Assembly: GCF_900109045.1 (NCBI RefSeq)
Contig: NZ_FNYL01000008.1
Span: 62,001-126,000, forward strand
Origin: Dyadobacter sp. SG02
GTDB lineage: Bacteria > Bacteroidota > Bacteroidia > Cytophagales > Spirosomataceae
Direction of reading: 5' to 3'
DNA: 64,000 nucleotides
A program made the translations under genes and the position numbers. The notes below the pieces were generated by a model. The model was not told the DNA's origin. It ran no database searches and was given only the letters and a program-made list of their open reading frames with translations. Shown one piece after another: positions 51,665 to 59,955 of this stretch. The stretch's first letter is position 1; each line of letters starts with the position of its first letter.

Positions 51665-52867
51665 TTATTCATTAACCGAGTCACTTACTTTTCCATAAAT
51701 CATCACCTGGTTCGAAGCTACTTTCGAGAAGCCTCTCACGTCGTCACCGGTCCAGGCATTGTTCATTTCACCGTAGCTGCCGAATTTCGATGACATCAAA
51801 TCAAATGGCGACTCGATACCTTCTATGTGGAAGCGGTGTGGCGCCAGGTATACGTGTGCTTTACCCGTCACGTGCGACTGCGTGTCTGCGAGGAACGTTT
51901 CGATATTACGCATTACCGGCTCTACAAACTGACCTTTGTGTAGCAAGCTGCCATACCAGTTCGAAAGTTGTTCTTTCCAGTACAATTGTTGTTCTGTCAA
52001 AACATGCTTTTCAAGCTGATGGTGTGCTTTGATGATGATCAGCGGAGCCGCAGCTTCAAAACCTACACGGCCTTTGATACCGATAATCGTATCTCCCACG
52101 TGAATATCCCGACCGATCCCGAATGGCTGCGCGATCTCGGCCAGCTTTTGAATAGCGGTTACCGGGTTTTCAAAAGTTTCGCCAGCAACGCCTTTCAACT
52201 CGCCATTTACAAATTCAAGCGTAATGCGCTCCGGTTCTGTTTTGGTGATTTGCGTAGGCCAGGCCGATTCGGGCAGGTATTGGTCGGAAGTCAATGTCTC
52301 TTTACCGCCTACCGATGTTCCCCAAAGGCCTTTGTTGATGCTGTACGCAGCCTTGGTCCAGTCGCGGGAAACACCTTTCGCGGTCAGGTATTCAATCTCT
52401 GCTTCGCGGGAAAGTTTCAGGTCGCGGATCGGCGTGATGATTTCTGCTTCCGGAACAATGATGCGGAACGCCATATCGAAACGTACCTGGTCGTTACCGG
52501 CACCTGTGCTTCCGTGCGCGATCGCGCTCGCACCGATTTCTTTGGCATATTCCGCTACCGCAACGGCCTGGAAAATGCGCTCCGCGCTTACGGAAAGCGG
52601 GTAAGTATTGTTTTTGAGAATGTTACCGAAGATCAGGTATTTGATACAGTCGTTGTAATATTCTTTGGTTTTGGAAATCGTGGCATGTTGCTTCACGCCC
52701 AAAGCATAGGCATTCGCTTCGATCGTTTTCAGCTCTTCGTCCGAAAAACCACCGGTGTCAACCAAAACCGAGTACACTTCGTAACCTTTGTCTTCGGCTA
52801 AATATTTTACACAAAAGGAGGTATCAAGTCCCCCTGAAAACGCTAATACTACTTTGGGCTGTGACAT
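51665..52867 (-). CDS. argG: Argininosuccinate synthase
   Basis: Start at the ATG at 52865-52867 (400 residues): KVVLAFSGGLDTSFCV is the ATP-pyrophosphatase loop. The aspartate/citrulline contacts appear in IAHGSTGAGNDQVRFD and YSINKGLWGTSVGGKE. It couples citrulline with aspartate, forming argininosuccinate with ATP. Upstream lies the higBA module and downstream the vapBC module; the distance to higA is 53 bp. argH is not in the window. Length is normal. Confidence 0.95.
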   Translation of the reverse strand: MSQPKVVLAFSGGLDTSFCVKYLAEDKGYEVYSVLVDTGGFSDEELKTIEANAYALGVKQHATISKTKEYYNDCIKYLIFGNILKNNTYPLSVSAERIFQAVAVAEYAKEIGASAIAHGSTGAGNDQVRFDMAFRIIVPEAEIITPIRDLKLSREAEIEYLTAKGVSRDWTKAAYSINKGLWGTSVGGKETLTSDQYLPESAWPTQITKTEPERITLEFVNGELKGVAGETFENPVTAIQKLAEIAQPFGIGRDIHVGDTIIGIKGRVGFEAAAPLIIIKAHHQLEKHVLTEQQLYWKEQLSNWYGSLLHKGQFVEPVMRNIETFLADTQSHVTGKAHVYLAPHRFHIEGIESPFDLMSSKFGSYGEMNNAWTGDDVRGFSKVASNQVMIYGKVSDSVNE

Positions 52868-52920
52868 TATTTGTATGGTATGGATACTGATTCTAAAACT
52901 GTTATTACCTAAACTGTATT

Positions 52921-53325
52921 TCAACTTGCTGCGAGAAGGGTTTCCGCCGGTATACCCAGGTTTTTACTGATCTCCCTGATCATCTTGATCGTCAGGTTCC
53001 TCTTTTTATTCAAAACCTCTGAAACCCGGTTCTCCCCGCCGAAATAAGGAGCCACGTCTTTCCTGGTCAAATGCAACTGTTCCATCCGCTCCTTAATCGC
53101 CTCGATGGGGTCAGGTTTCGGCATAGGATAATGCTTTTTCTCATAATCAATCGCCAGTACGGTGATGGCTTCCATGATATCGAGCGCTTTTTTTCGCTCT
53201 GCTTCGTCTTCTAGCAAATCGGCGTCCATCAACGCCTCAATCACTTTCCCGGCTTCTTCAAAATCGGCCTGGTTGGTTATCGGCTTGATGGTGATCTCAT
53301 CTATATTGATTGCTAATGCTTTCAT
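52921..53325 (-). CDS. higA: HigA-type helix-turn-helix antitoxin
   Basis: The 134-residue protein has an N-terminal acidic helical part and a C-terminal HTH (MEQLHLTRKDVAPYFGGENRVSEVLNKKRNL in parts) typical of HigA antitoxins, which neutralise HigB and repress the operon. The toxin gene lies 13 bp upstream on the same strand, in the toxin-first order that identifies higBA. It precedes argG by 53 bp, so argG may be expressed from the higBA promoter as well. Confidence 0.9.
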   Translation of the reverse strand: MKALAINIDEITIKPITNQADFEEAGKVIEALMDADLLEDEAERKKALDIMEAITVLAIDYEKKHYPMPKPDPIEAIKERMEQLHLTRKDVAPYFGGENRVSEVLNKKRNLTIKMIREISKNLGIPAETLLAAS

Positions 53326-53338
53326 TATCTGTGATCTG

Positions 53339-53635
53339 CTAGATATTCTTAATGTCTTTTATCTTGTCGTATTCCTTATGGCTTCCGATAAATCTTACAA
53401 AAACCAGTTGTCTCTCGTACTCGAATTTGGCGATCAGCCTGTATTTTCTATGAGTGATATTAAACACAATCCTGCCATTTCCAACAGTATCCGCATTCTT
53501 GAAGAACCGGATGACTTCGTTGGGATTCTGAAAACTATTCTTCTCAACAGCGTCATGCCAGAATTCTAATGCCGGCCTTGCATCCGGATACTGATCCCAG
53601 AATGTTCGTAGTGTGCCCCGTGTGAATATCCTCAT
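53339..53635 (-). CDS. higB: HigB-type mRNA interferase toxin
   Basis: I start at the ATG at 53633-53635 (98 residues), 7 residues inside the longest frame, because MRIFTRGTLRTFWDQYPDA matches the family start. NITHRKYRLIAKFEYERQLVFVRFIGSHKEYDK in parts is the RelE/HigB-fold core with the basic and His/Tyr residues that contact RNA. It cleaves mRNA on the ribosome. It lies 88 bp after a terminator that ends the GNAT gene. Confidence 0.88.
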   Translation of the reverse strand: MRIFTRGTLRTFWDQYPDARPALEFWHDAVEKNSFQNPNEVIRFFKNADTVGNGRIVFNITHRKYRLIAKFEYERQLVFVRFIGSHKEYDKIKDIKNI

Positions 53636-53723
53636 ACCGACCGCAAAAGTACGCAAGTTTGCCGTAATCGCGTTCCCAAACCGGGAAAAGCTGCTGATCG
53701 CCTGCTTATTGTCATTTACAAAA

Positions 53724-53764
53724 AATACCCCGCCTCAGTCCTTATGGCTGCCGGGCGGGGTATT
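53724..53764 (-). terminator. Rho-independent terminator of the GNAT gene
   Basis: On the minus strand AATACCCCGCC and its complement form an 11-bp stem (53764-53754 with 53734-53724) with a 19-nt loop, followed by a T run (complement of 53721-53725). It separates the acetyltransferase from higBA. Confidence 0.9.
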
Positions 53765-53802
53765 AAAAATGAGATACTAAAATCTATCAAATGTGCGGCA
53801 CA

Positions 53803-54534
53803 TTAATGTACCAGCACGGCCCCGGCGTTTTTCTTTTTGGCGCGTTCTTCCCTTCGCAGCAAAATGCGTTGCTTAATGCGCATCCAGCGCTCGTACAGGC
53901 TCGATTCCTTCAGGAAATCCCAGGTATGGCTTTCGGTCGCCGTTTCGCTTCCGTTAGTAGGCGTTGCGGCAGGTTTTTTATCTTCCGGATCATACATCAT
54001 GCCTGTGCAAAGGCAGTGTTTTCTGTTGGTCCGGGTGAGTACATCGTAATTCACGCAGCTCGCGCACCCTTTCCAGAATGCGTCGTCGGCGGGAAGTTCG
54101 CTGAACGTTACAGGCTCGTAGCCCAAATCCGAGTTGATTTTCATCACCGGAAGGCTCGTAGTGATACCGATAATTTTGGCATCGGGATATTTTTGACGCG
54201 ACAGTTCGAAAGCTTTCATTTTAATCGCTTTCGCCATGCCGCTGTTGCGGAAATCGGGATGTACGATCAACCCTGAATTCGCCACGAATTTTCCATGCTC
54301 CCAGGTTTCGATGTAACAAAACCCTACCCATTCGCCAGTGTCGGTGGTGGCAATAATGGCTTTTCCTTCCACCATTTTCTCCATAATATACACTGGGGAA
54401 CGTTTGGCTATACCGGTACCGCGCTTTTTGGCGCTCTCCTCCATTTCCGCGCAGATTTGTTCGGCGTAATGAAGATGATTTTCATTGGCAGTCTGTACGA
54501 TAAACTTACTGCCCACTACTTCGGTATTTTTCAT
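53803..54534 (-). CDS. GNAT N-acetyltransferase, candidate first enzyme of arginine synthesis
   Basis: The 243-residue protein has a GNAT fold: WVGFCYIETWEHGKFVANSGLIVHPDFRNSGMAKAI in parts, including the acetyl-CoA loop (F/Y)RNSGMAKA. Beyond the core it has a cysteine cluster CASC...CLC (about residues 157-177) that may bind metal, and a basic tail (LRREERAKKK). In many Bacteroidota an acetyltransferase of this type opens the arg cluster where argA is missing, which suggests N-acetyl- or N-succinylglutamate synthesis (inference). It faces away from aat and is separated from higBA by a terminator. Confidence 0.8.
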   Translation of the reverse strand: MKNTEVVGSKFIVQTANENHLHYAEQICAEMEESAKKRGTGIAKRSPVYIMEKMVEGKAIIATTDTGEWVGFCYIETWEHGKFVANSGLIVHPDFRNSGMAKAIKMKAFELSRQKYPDAKIIGITTSLPVMKINSDLGYEPVTFSELPADDAFWKGCASCVNYDVLTRTNRKHCLCTGMMYDPEDKKPAATPTNGSETATESHTWDFLKESSLYERWMRIKQRILLRREERAKKKNAGAVLVH

Positions 54535-54919
54535 TGATGACTATGCTGACAAGATGTTCAAGACAATAATTAACTAACCCAGAGAAAAACGATGGGACGT
54601 CTAGAAATTGTAAGAAAATTGCGGGGATTAGATATTTACCACGTAGGTAAAAAGAGATTATGCGGTCCTTGGGGACCTGAATCGGAAAGGCGTAGTATGC
54701 AGAACTGTATGTATGCCGTTGTGATTCATTGACTTGCTTATGCGTCTAAGAGGCTGCAAATTTTCAAAAAAAAAATCTTACAGCAAAGAAACAGAAGATA
54801 TATTTTTATGGTTCGTTTTGAACGGTAAAGTTTCAGAAAAGCGAACTTGCCAGCGTACACGTTTTTGTACTATTCTCACTTCGATCAACAATATTTATTC
54901 CCTTAAATTAGTGGCTTTC
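54535..54919. other. 385-bp divergent intergenic region
   Basis: This region separates the GNAT gene (minus) from aat (plus). It holds one 46-residue open frame on the plus strand (54592-54732: MGRLEIVRKLRG..., no family recognised) and a small hairpin GGTCC/GGACC near 54663-54676. The sequence TACACGTTTTTGTACTA near 54855 could hold a promoter for aat. I cannot tell whether the short frame is real. Confidence 0.4.
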
Positions 54920-55528
54920 ATGTCTGCAATCAGTACCGACGACCTTCTCAACGGTTATATCAATGGCATATTCCCGATGGCCGAGGCGGATGGTACGATT
55001 TACTGGTACTCGCCCAATCCGCGGGCCGTTATCCCCATCGATACTTACCGACCATCCAAATCGCTCCGGCCCGTGCTGAATAAAAAGCATTTCGAGATCC
55101 GGATCGATACCGATTTCGAGGGCGTCATGCGAGGGTGTGCGCTCCCGCGTGTGAGCGAGCCTGGAACGTGGATTTCGGAGGAGATTATTGCTTCCTATAC
55201 CGCATTGCATGAGATCGGTTACGCGCACAGCGTGGAGGCATGGCGCGAAGACCGTTTGGTAGGCGGGCTATATGGCGTTTCTATTAATGGGGTATTTTTT
55301 GGTGAATCGATGTTTACGATCGAGAGTAATGCGTCGAAAGTCGCATTTCACTACTTGATACAGCTGTTGAAACTAAACCGTTTCGCATTGCTGGACACGC
55401 AGTTTATGAATGATAATGTGCTGCGTTACGGCGCCATTGAAATTCCGCGGGACGAATATCTGGATCAGCTTCATAGGGCATTAAAACTCAGAAGGCGGTT
55501 CGACGGGGCGGTTTTAAGCGAATTATAA
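54920..55528 (+). CDS. aat: Leucyl/phenylalanyl-tRNA-protein transferase
   Basis: The ATG at 54920 gives 202 residues; the longer frame adds 62 with no family match. It has YINGIFPMAEADGTIYWYSPNPRAVIPID in parts, the family start, and conserved GCALPRVSEPGTWISEEI and GGLYGVSINGVFFGESMF. It transfers Leu or Phe from tRNA onto N-terminal Lys/Arg residues, marking proteins for ClpS/ClpAP. A bacterial N-degron role is expected. It stands before proB by 126 bp and may be separately transcribed. Confidence 0.95.
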   Translation: MSAISTDDLLNGYINGIFPMAEADGTIYWYSPNPRAVIPIDTYRPSKSLRPVLNKKHFEIRIDTDFEGVMRGCALPRVSEPGTWISEEIIASYTALHEIGYAHSVEAWREDRLVGGLYGVSINGVFFGESMFTIESNASKVAFHYLIQLLKLNRFALLDTQFMNDNVLRYGAIEIPRDEYLDQLHRALKLRRRFDGAVLSEL

Positions 55529-55654
55529 TGCGTCAAATGCGTCCCGCAAGCCGATAAGGCATCCGATTTCGTCCGAAAAGAAGTATTTTTGGCCCCAGAT
55601 TGATTACCAGGCACAGCAAATCCGCATGAATGTGCCGCTTATTTGAATACCAAA

Positions 55655-56686
55655 GTGTCAAAACCTATTCTCGTCATAAAGTTCGGGACGGCCTCCATTA
55701 CGCTCGCTTCGGGTGAACCTGATGTCAGGATCATTTCGGAAATAGCCCGGCAGGTTTCGGAAATCCATCCGCGATATCGCATTATCATTGTTTCGTCGGG
55801 TGCGGTGGGTGCTGGTAAGGCTTATATTAATGATTATAAGGGTACGATGACTCAGCGAAAGGCTGCGGCGTCCGTCGGGAACCCGCTGTTGGTGGGCCTT
55901 TATGCTTCCTATTTTGCCCCCAATAAGATTTACATCGCCCAAAGCCTTTGCGAACGCCAGCATTTCGCGAACCGCAATAAATTTCTGCAACTCAAAGAAA
56001 CGTTTGAAGAACTTTGGGATAACGACATTATCCCCATCGTAAACGAAAACGACGTGGTAAGCGACCGCGAGCTGAAATTTTCGGATAACGACGAGCTGGC
56101 TACCTTGCTGGCTGTCGGTTTCGGGGCCGAATCGCTGATGTTCTGCACTTCCGTAGGCGGCTTGCTCGACGAGGAAGGCAAAATCCTGCGGAACGTATCC
56201 AATGTGAACGAGGTTTTTAAGTTTGTCAGAACGGATAAATCTTTCCTCGGTCTCGGCGGAATGGCTTCCAAGCTGACTTTCGCAAAGCTGGCATCCAGAA
56301 TGGCGATCCGCGTGGTAATCTTTGGAATGAATCAACCCAATGAACTGCTGAATGCATTGAAAGGCGAAGCAGGGACATTGATAACACCCGGAAAAAGTAC
56401 ACTTTCAGCCCGCAACCGCTGGTTGGGAAGCGGTGGCCTGGTATCCGGTACATTGCGTGTCGACGAAGGCGCGTCCAAAGCATTATTGAAGCGTAAGAGT
56501 TTGCTTGCGGTAGGCGTCACCGAAGTAACGGGCGAATTTGAAGCAGGCGAGATCATTGAAATATACTCGTTGGAAGACGAAATGATAGCAGTCGCACGGG
56601 CGCGCGAGACTTCCTCGGCGATCCGCACGAATCTGAAAACAGTGAATTTTGAAGTGGCACATGCCAATGATATAGTTTTGTTATAA
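55655..56686 (+). CDS. proB: Glutamate 5-kinase
   Basis: No in-frame ATG precedes the core, so the start is the GTG at 55655 (343 residues, SKPILVIKFGTASI) or the TTG at 55643. The amino acid kinase fold shows SSGAVGAGKAYI, VNENDVVS and GGMASKL; a C-terminal extension (NRWLGSGGLVSGTLRVDEGA in parts) is a PUA-like domain. It phosphorylates glutamate for proline synthesis; feedback inhibition by proline is typical. Its TAA overlaps the proA ATG (TAATG), so both are coupled. Confidence 0.93.
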   Translation: MSKPILVIKFGTASITLASGEPDVRIISEIARQVSEIHPRYRIIIVSSGAVGAGKAYINDYKGTMTQRKAAASVGNPLLVGLYASYFAPNKIYIAQSLCERQHFANRNKFLQLKETFEELWDNDIIPIVNENDVVSDRELKFSDNDELATLLAVGFGAESLMFCTSVGGLLDEEGKILRNVSNVNEVFKFVRTDKSFLGLGGMASKLTFAKLASRMAIRVVIFGMNQPNELLNALKGEAGTLITPGKSTLSARNRWLGSGGLVSGTLRVDEGASKALLKRKSLLAVGVTEVTGEFEAGEIIEIYSLEDEMIAVARARETSSAIRTNLKTVNFEVAHANDIVLL

Positions 56687-57936
56687 TGGAATCGATAGTA
56701 CCTCAATTAAAGGAAGCGCGGGAGGCATCAGCTGCCGTTCGCCGGCTGACAGACAGGCAAAGGGCTGATCTGCTGATCAACCTCTCGGCCAGAGTGTTGG
56801 CCAACGCCGAAAACATCATCGCCGAAAACCGGAAAGATCTGGATTTGATGGATGATGCCGACCCGAAAAAGGACCGGCTGCTCCTGAACCAGAAGCGGAT
56901 CAATGAACTGGCGCAAAGTCTGATTGAGGTAGCCGAGCTCCCGGACCCAACGGGAGAAGTTTTTGTCGAGAAAACCATTCAGCAGGGGCTTTCTTTGAAG
57001 AAAATAGCCGTGCCGCTGGGTGTGGTAGGCGTGATTTACGAATCCCGTCCGAATGTAACGATCGACGTGGCTTCATTATGCCTGCGCTCCGCGAATGCTT
57101 GCGTGCTCAAAGGCGGTAAGGAAGCCCAGCATTCCAATAATTACCTGGTAAGCCTTATACATGAATCACTGGCGGAGTTCGGCGTGCCTGCGGCGGCTGT
57201 CACGTTGCTGCCAACGGGCCGCGAGTTCGTGGGTGAGCTGTTGACGGCCATTCAGTACGTGGATATCATCATTCCACGCGGTTCGGAAGGATTGATCAAA
57301 TTTGTTCGCCAGAATTCACTGGTTCCTACGATTGAAACCGGCGCGGGTGTTTGCCATACTTATATTGAAAAGACCGGCGACCTTGATAAAGGTGCTCAGA
57401 TTGTCGTGAATGCGAAGGTTTCAAAACCTTCCGCTTGTAATGCGCTGGATACTGTTCTGGTTGATCGTTCTGTTGCAGGCGAGTTTTTACCGAAATTGAA
57501 AGAAGACTTTGTCAAATGGAATGTCGAGGTTTTTGCCGATGAAGAATCTTATGACATTCTTAAAGGAGCCGAATATCCTTTCCTGCAAAGAGCCGGCGAA
57601 GACGATTTTGGAAAAGAATTCCTGGACTTCAAATGCTCTGTAAAGGTCGTTGATGGGTTGGAAGATGCCTTAAAACAGATCGAAAACTATTCTTCCAGGC
57701 ATTCGGAAGCGATTGTCTCCACCAACGAGGAAGCGATTGAAACCTTCCTGAAAGAGGTGGACGCCGCTTCGGTTTATGCCAATGCTTCTACCCGCTTCAC
57801 CGACGGCGGCGTTTTTGCATTAGGCGCGGAAATCGGTATTTCGACACAAAAACTGCACGCCAGGGGACCATTTGCATTGGAAAAGCTGGTAACCGAGAAA
57901 TGGATTGTTAAAGGTGATGGACAAGTAAGATGGTAA
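56686..57936 (+). CDS. proA: Glutamate-5-semialdehyde dehydrogenase
   Basis: The 416-residue aldehyde-dehydrogenase-type protein opens with VPQLKEAREASAAVRRLTDRQR in parts, has VGVIYESRPNVTIDVASLCLRSANACVLKGG, and the catalytic cysteine in SKPSACNALDTVLVD. It reduces glutamyl-5-phosphate to the semialdehyde. proA starts at the proB stop (TAATG) and argE starts 7 nt before its own stop, a tightly packed proB-proA-argE operon on the plus strand. Confidence 0.96.
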   Translation: MESIVPQLKEAREASAAVRRLTDRQRADLLINLSARVLANAENIIAENRKDLDLMDDADPKKDRLLLNQKRINELAQSLIEVAELPDPTGEVFVEKTIQQGLSLKKIAVPLGVVGVIYESRPNVTIDVASLCLRSANACVLKGGKEAQHSNNYLVSLIHESLAEFGVPAAAVTLLPTGREFVGELLTAIQYVDIIIPRGSEGLIKFVRQNSLVPTIETGAGVCHTYIEKTGDLDKGAQIVVNAKVSKPSACNALDTVLVDRSVAGEFLPKLKEDFVKWNVEVFADEESYDILKGAEYPFLQRAGEDDFGKEFLDFKCSVKVVDGLEDALKQIENYSSRHSEAIVSTNEEAIETFLKEVDAASVYANASTRFTDGGVFALGAEIGISTQKLHARGPFALEKLVTEKWIVKGDGQVRW

Positions 57937-59012
57937 ACACTTTGGAAAACATACAAACGCTCTCCAAGGAGGCCATCGAGCTGTTAAAAAATCTCATCGA
58001 GACACCCTCATTCAGCAAGGAAGAGGAACAAACAGCTAAAATTATTGCGGATTTTTTCTCAAAAAAGAACATCCCTTTTCATACTAAAAAGAACAATCTC
58101 TGGGCTTATAACAAGCATTTCGATGCTGCGAAGCCTACGATGTTGCTCAATTCGCACCACGATACTGTAAAGCCTAACAAATCCTGGACGCTCGATCCAT
58201 TCAAAGCCATCGAGCAGGATGGAAAGCTTTACGGTCTGGGAAGTAATGACGCCGGTGGATGCCTGGTGTCGCTGATCGCTACTTTCTGCTATTTCTATAA
58301 CAGGGAAGATCTGGCTTACAATATCGCGATTGCCACAACGGCCGAGGAAGAGATTTCTGGAAAAGAGGGGCTTGAAATCGTGGCGCCGGAGCTTCCGGAG
58401 ATCGCATTTGCCATTGTAGGCGAGCCTACTGAAATGCATTTGGCCGTGGCTGAAAAAGGTTTGCTGGTACTGGATTGTACGGCAAAAGGTATTTCGGGCC
58501 ATGCAGCGCGCGAGGAAGGGGACAATGCGATTTACAAAGCTTTGAAGGACATTCAGTGGATCACCGAATACAAGTTTCCCAAAGTTTCCCCGACGCTCGG
58601 CCCGATCAAAATGTCTGTAACGATCATCAATGCGGGGACGCAGCATAACGTCGTACCCGACGCGTGCACATTCACGATCGACGTCCGCGTGACGGAACAA
58701 TATACTTTGGAAGAAGTAATCGCGGAAATTAAGGCAAATATTCAATCCGAAGTAACACCGCGCTCGATCCGCCTGCGGCCATCGAGCATTCCGATGGATC
58801 ATCCGATTGTAGTTGAAGGATTGAAACTCGGCCGTAATGCTTACGGTTCGCCTACCACTTCCGACCAGGCATTGCTCGATTGCCCGTCGTTGAAAATGGG
58901 CCCGGGCCACTCCGCACGCTCTCATAGTGCGGATGAGTTTATTTACCTGCACGAGATCGAAGAAGGTATCGCACAGTATATTAAAATGGTTGAGGGCGTG
59001 GTAAGCCGATAA
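57930..59012 (+). CDS. argE: N-acetyl/N-succinylornithine deacylase (M20 metallopeptidase)
   Basis: The 360-residue M20 protein has the metal ligands LNSHHDTV, GSNDAGG, TTAEEEISG and GEPTEMHL, and the distal histidine in GPGHSARSHSADEF. N-acylornithine deacylases of Bacteroidota have this length. It removes the acyl group from N-acylornithine (or N-acylcitrulline), completing the branch begun by the minus-strand arg genes. It overlaps proA by 7 nt, which couples arginine and proline gene expression. Confidence 0.9.
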   Translation: MVNTLENIQTLSKEAIELLKNLIETPSFSKEEEQTAKIIADFFSKKNIPFHTKKNNLWAYNKHFDAAKPTMLLNSHHDTVKPNKSWTLDPFKAIEQDGKLYGLGSNDAGGCLVSLIATFCYFYNREDLAYNIAIATTAEEEISGKEGLEIVAPELPEIAFAIVGEPTEMHLAVAEKGLLVLDCTAKGISGHAAREEGDNAIYKALKDIQWITEYKFPKVSPTLGPIKMSVTIINAGTQHNVVPDACTFTIDVRVTEQYTLEEVIAEIKANIQSEVTPRSIRLRPSSIPMDHPIVVEGLKLGRNAYGSPTTSDQALLDCPSLKMGPGHSARSHSADEFIYLHEIEEGIAQYIKMVEGVVSR

Positions 59013-59051
59013 TTTACTATACTTGCCAAAGCGAACTAACCGTGTTTTGGC

Positions 59052-59879
59052 ATGCGATTCTACACCGAAGAGGATATCCAGACTTTCGATCATGTCCGGT
59101 TTTTGCATATCAAAACTGCAAAGGCCGGACATGTTTTTACCCTTACATTAGCCCGGCCCGAAAAGCGAAATGCATTCACGCCTACGATGGCGGAAGAAAT
59201 CATCTTCGCGCTCGCGTATGCGCATTACGAGACCCATATTCGCTGTGTAGTTTTAAAGGCGGAAGGTCCGGTTTTTTGCGCTGGGGCAGATTTGAATGCT
59301 TTTCATGACGCTTCGGCCAATGCCGTGAATCCAACATTGCCTATTATACGTGAGGAAGCGAGGCTTGGGGATGCATTTGATGAACTGCTGAAACCCTGCA
59401 TTGCCCAGGTCGAAGGGCCGGTACTCGCCGGTGGTTTTCTGATGATATGCGGCTGCACATTTGTGTTCAGTGTTCCGGAGGCTACGTTCAGTCTACCAGA
59501 GGTTAAGCGGGGCATTTGGCCCATGCAGGTAATGGCGTCGCTATTGCCCATTTTGCCGCAGCGAAAGATTCTCGAAATATCGATAACCGGAAAGGCCTAT
59601 TCGGGCGCGGAGGCACTGGAAATGGGACTGGTAACCCGAGTAGTGGAAAAAGAACAGATTGAGATAGAGGTAAATGCGCTAGCCACCGAGATCTGTAATA
59701 GCGCTCCACTGGCTATACAATCAGGAATGCGATGTTTGCAAAAAATACAAAACTTGCCTCAGAGCGAGCAACATGCATTCCTAAAAAGCGAGCTGGATAA
59801 GCTGCTACAAACCAAAGATGCCAAAGAAGGCACAGTGGCGTTCAAAGAAAAGCGGGAACCAATCTGGAAAGGGAAATAA
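59052..59879 (+). CDS. Enoyl-CoA hydratase/isomerase family protein (one catalytic glutamate missing)
   Basis: The 275-residue crotonase-fold protein has FTLTLARPEKRNAFTP, oxyanion-forming GPVFCAGADLNAF and the second glutamate in SLPEVKRGIWP. At the first catalytic position, where hydratases have GGGCE, it reads AGGFLM, so one of two catalytic acids is absent. That is the pattern of isomerases, hydrolases or methylglutaconyl-CoA hydratase relatives, so the reaction is not certain. It follows argE by 39 bp and is transcribed in the same direction. Confidence 0.85.
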   Translation: MRFYTEEDIQTFDHVRFLHIKTAKAGHVFTLTLARPEKRNAFTPTMAEEIIFALAYAHYETHIRCVVLKAEGPVFCAGADLNAFHDASANAVNPTLPIIREEARLGDAFDELLKPCIAQVEGPVLAGGFLMICGCTFVFSVPEATFSLPEVKRGIWPMQVMASLLPILPQRKILEISITGKAYSGAEALEMGLVTRVVEKEQIEIEVNALATEICNSAPLAIQSGMRCLQKIQNLPQSEQHAFLKSELDKLLQTKDAKEGTVAFKEKREPIWKGK

Positions 59880-59955
59880 CAGCCTGATAACAAGGCCTGG
59901 CTACAACCTGCCTACGAATAACTGTACCTGACGACAAATGACCAAACCTGACGAA

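Noticed and set aside
51968..52801. Open frame of 277 codons antisense to argG
   Set aside because: argG is a clear, full-length, conserved gene; the antisense frame is a shadow.
58059..59132. Long antisense open frame (357 codons) over argE
   Set aside because: The plus-strand M20 gene has all metal ligands in order; the antisense product matches nothing and contains no starts or motifs of note. Long antisense frames are expected at this GC content.
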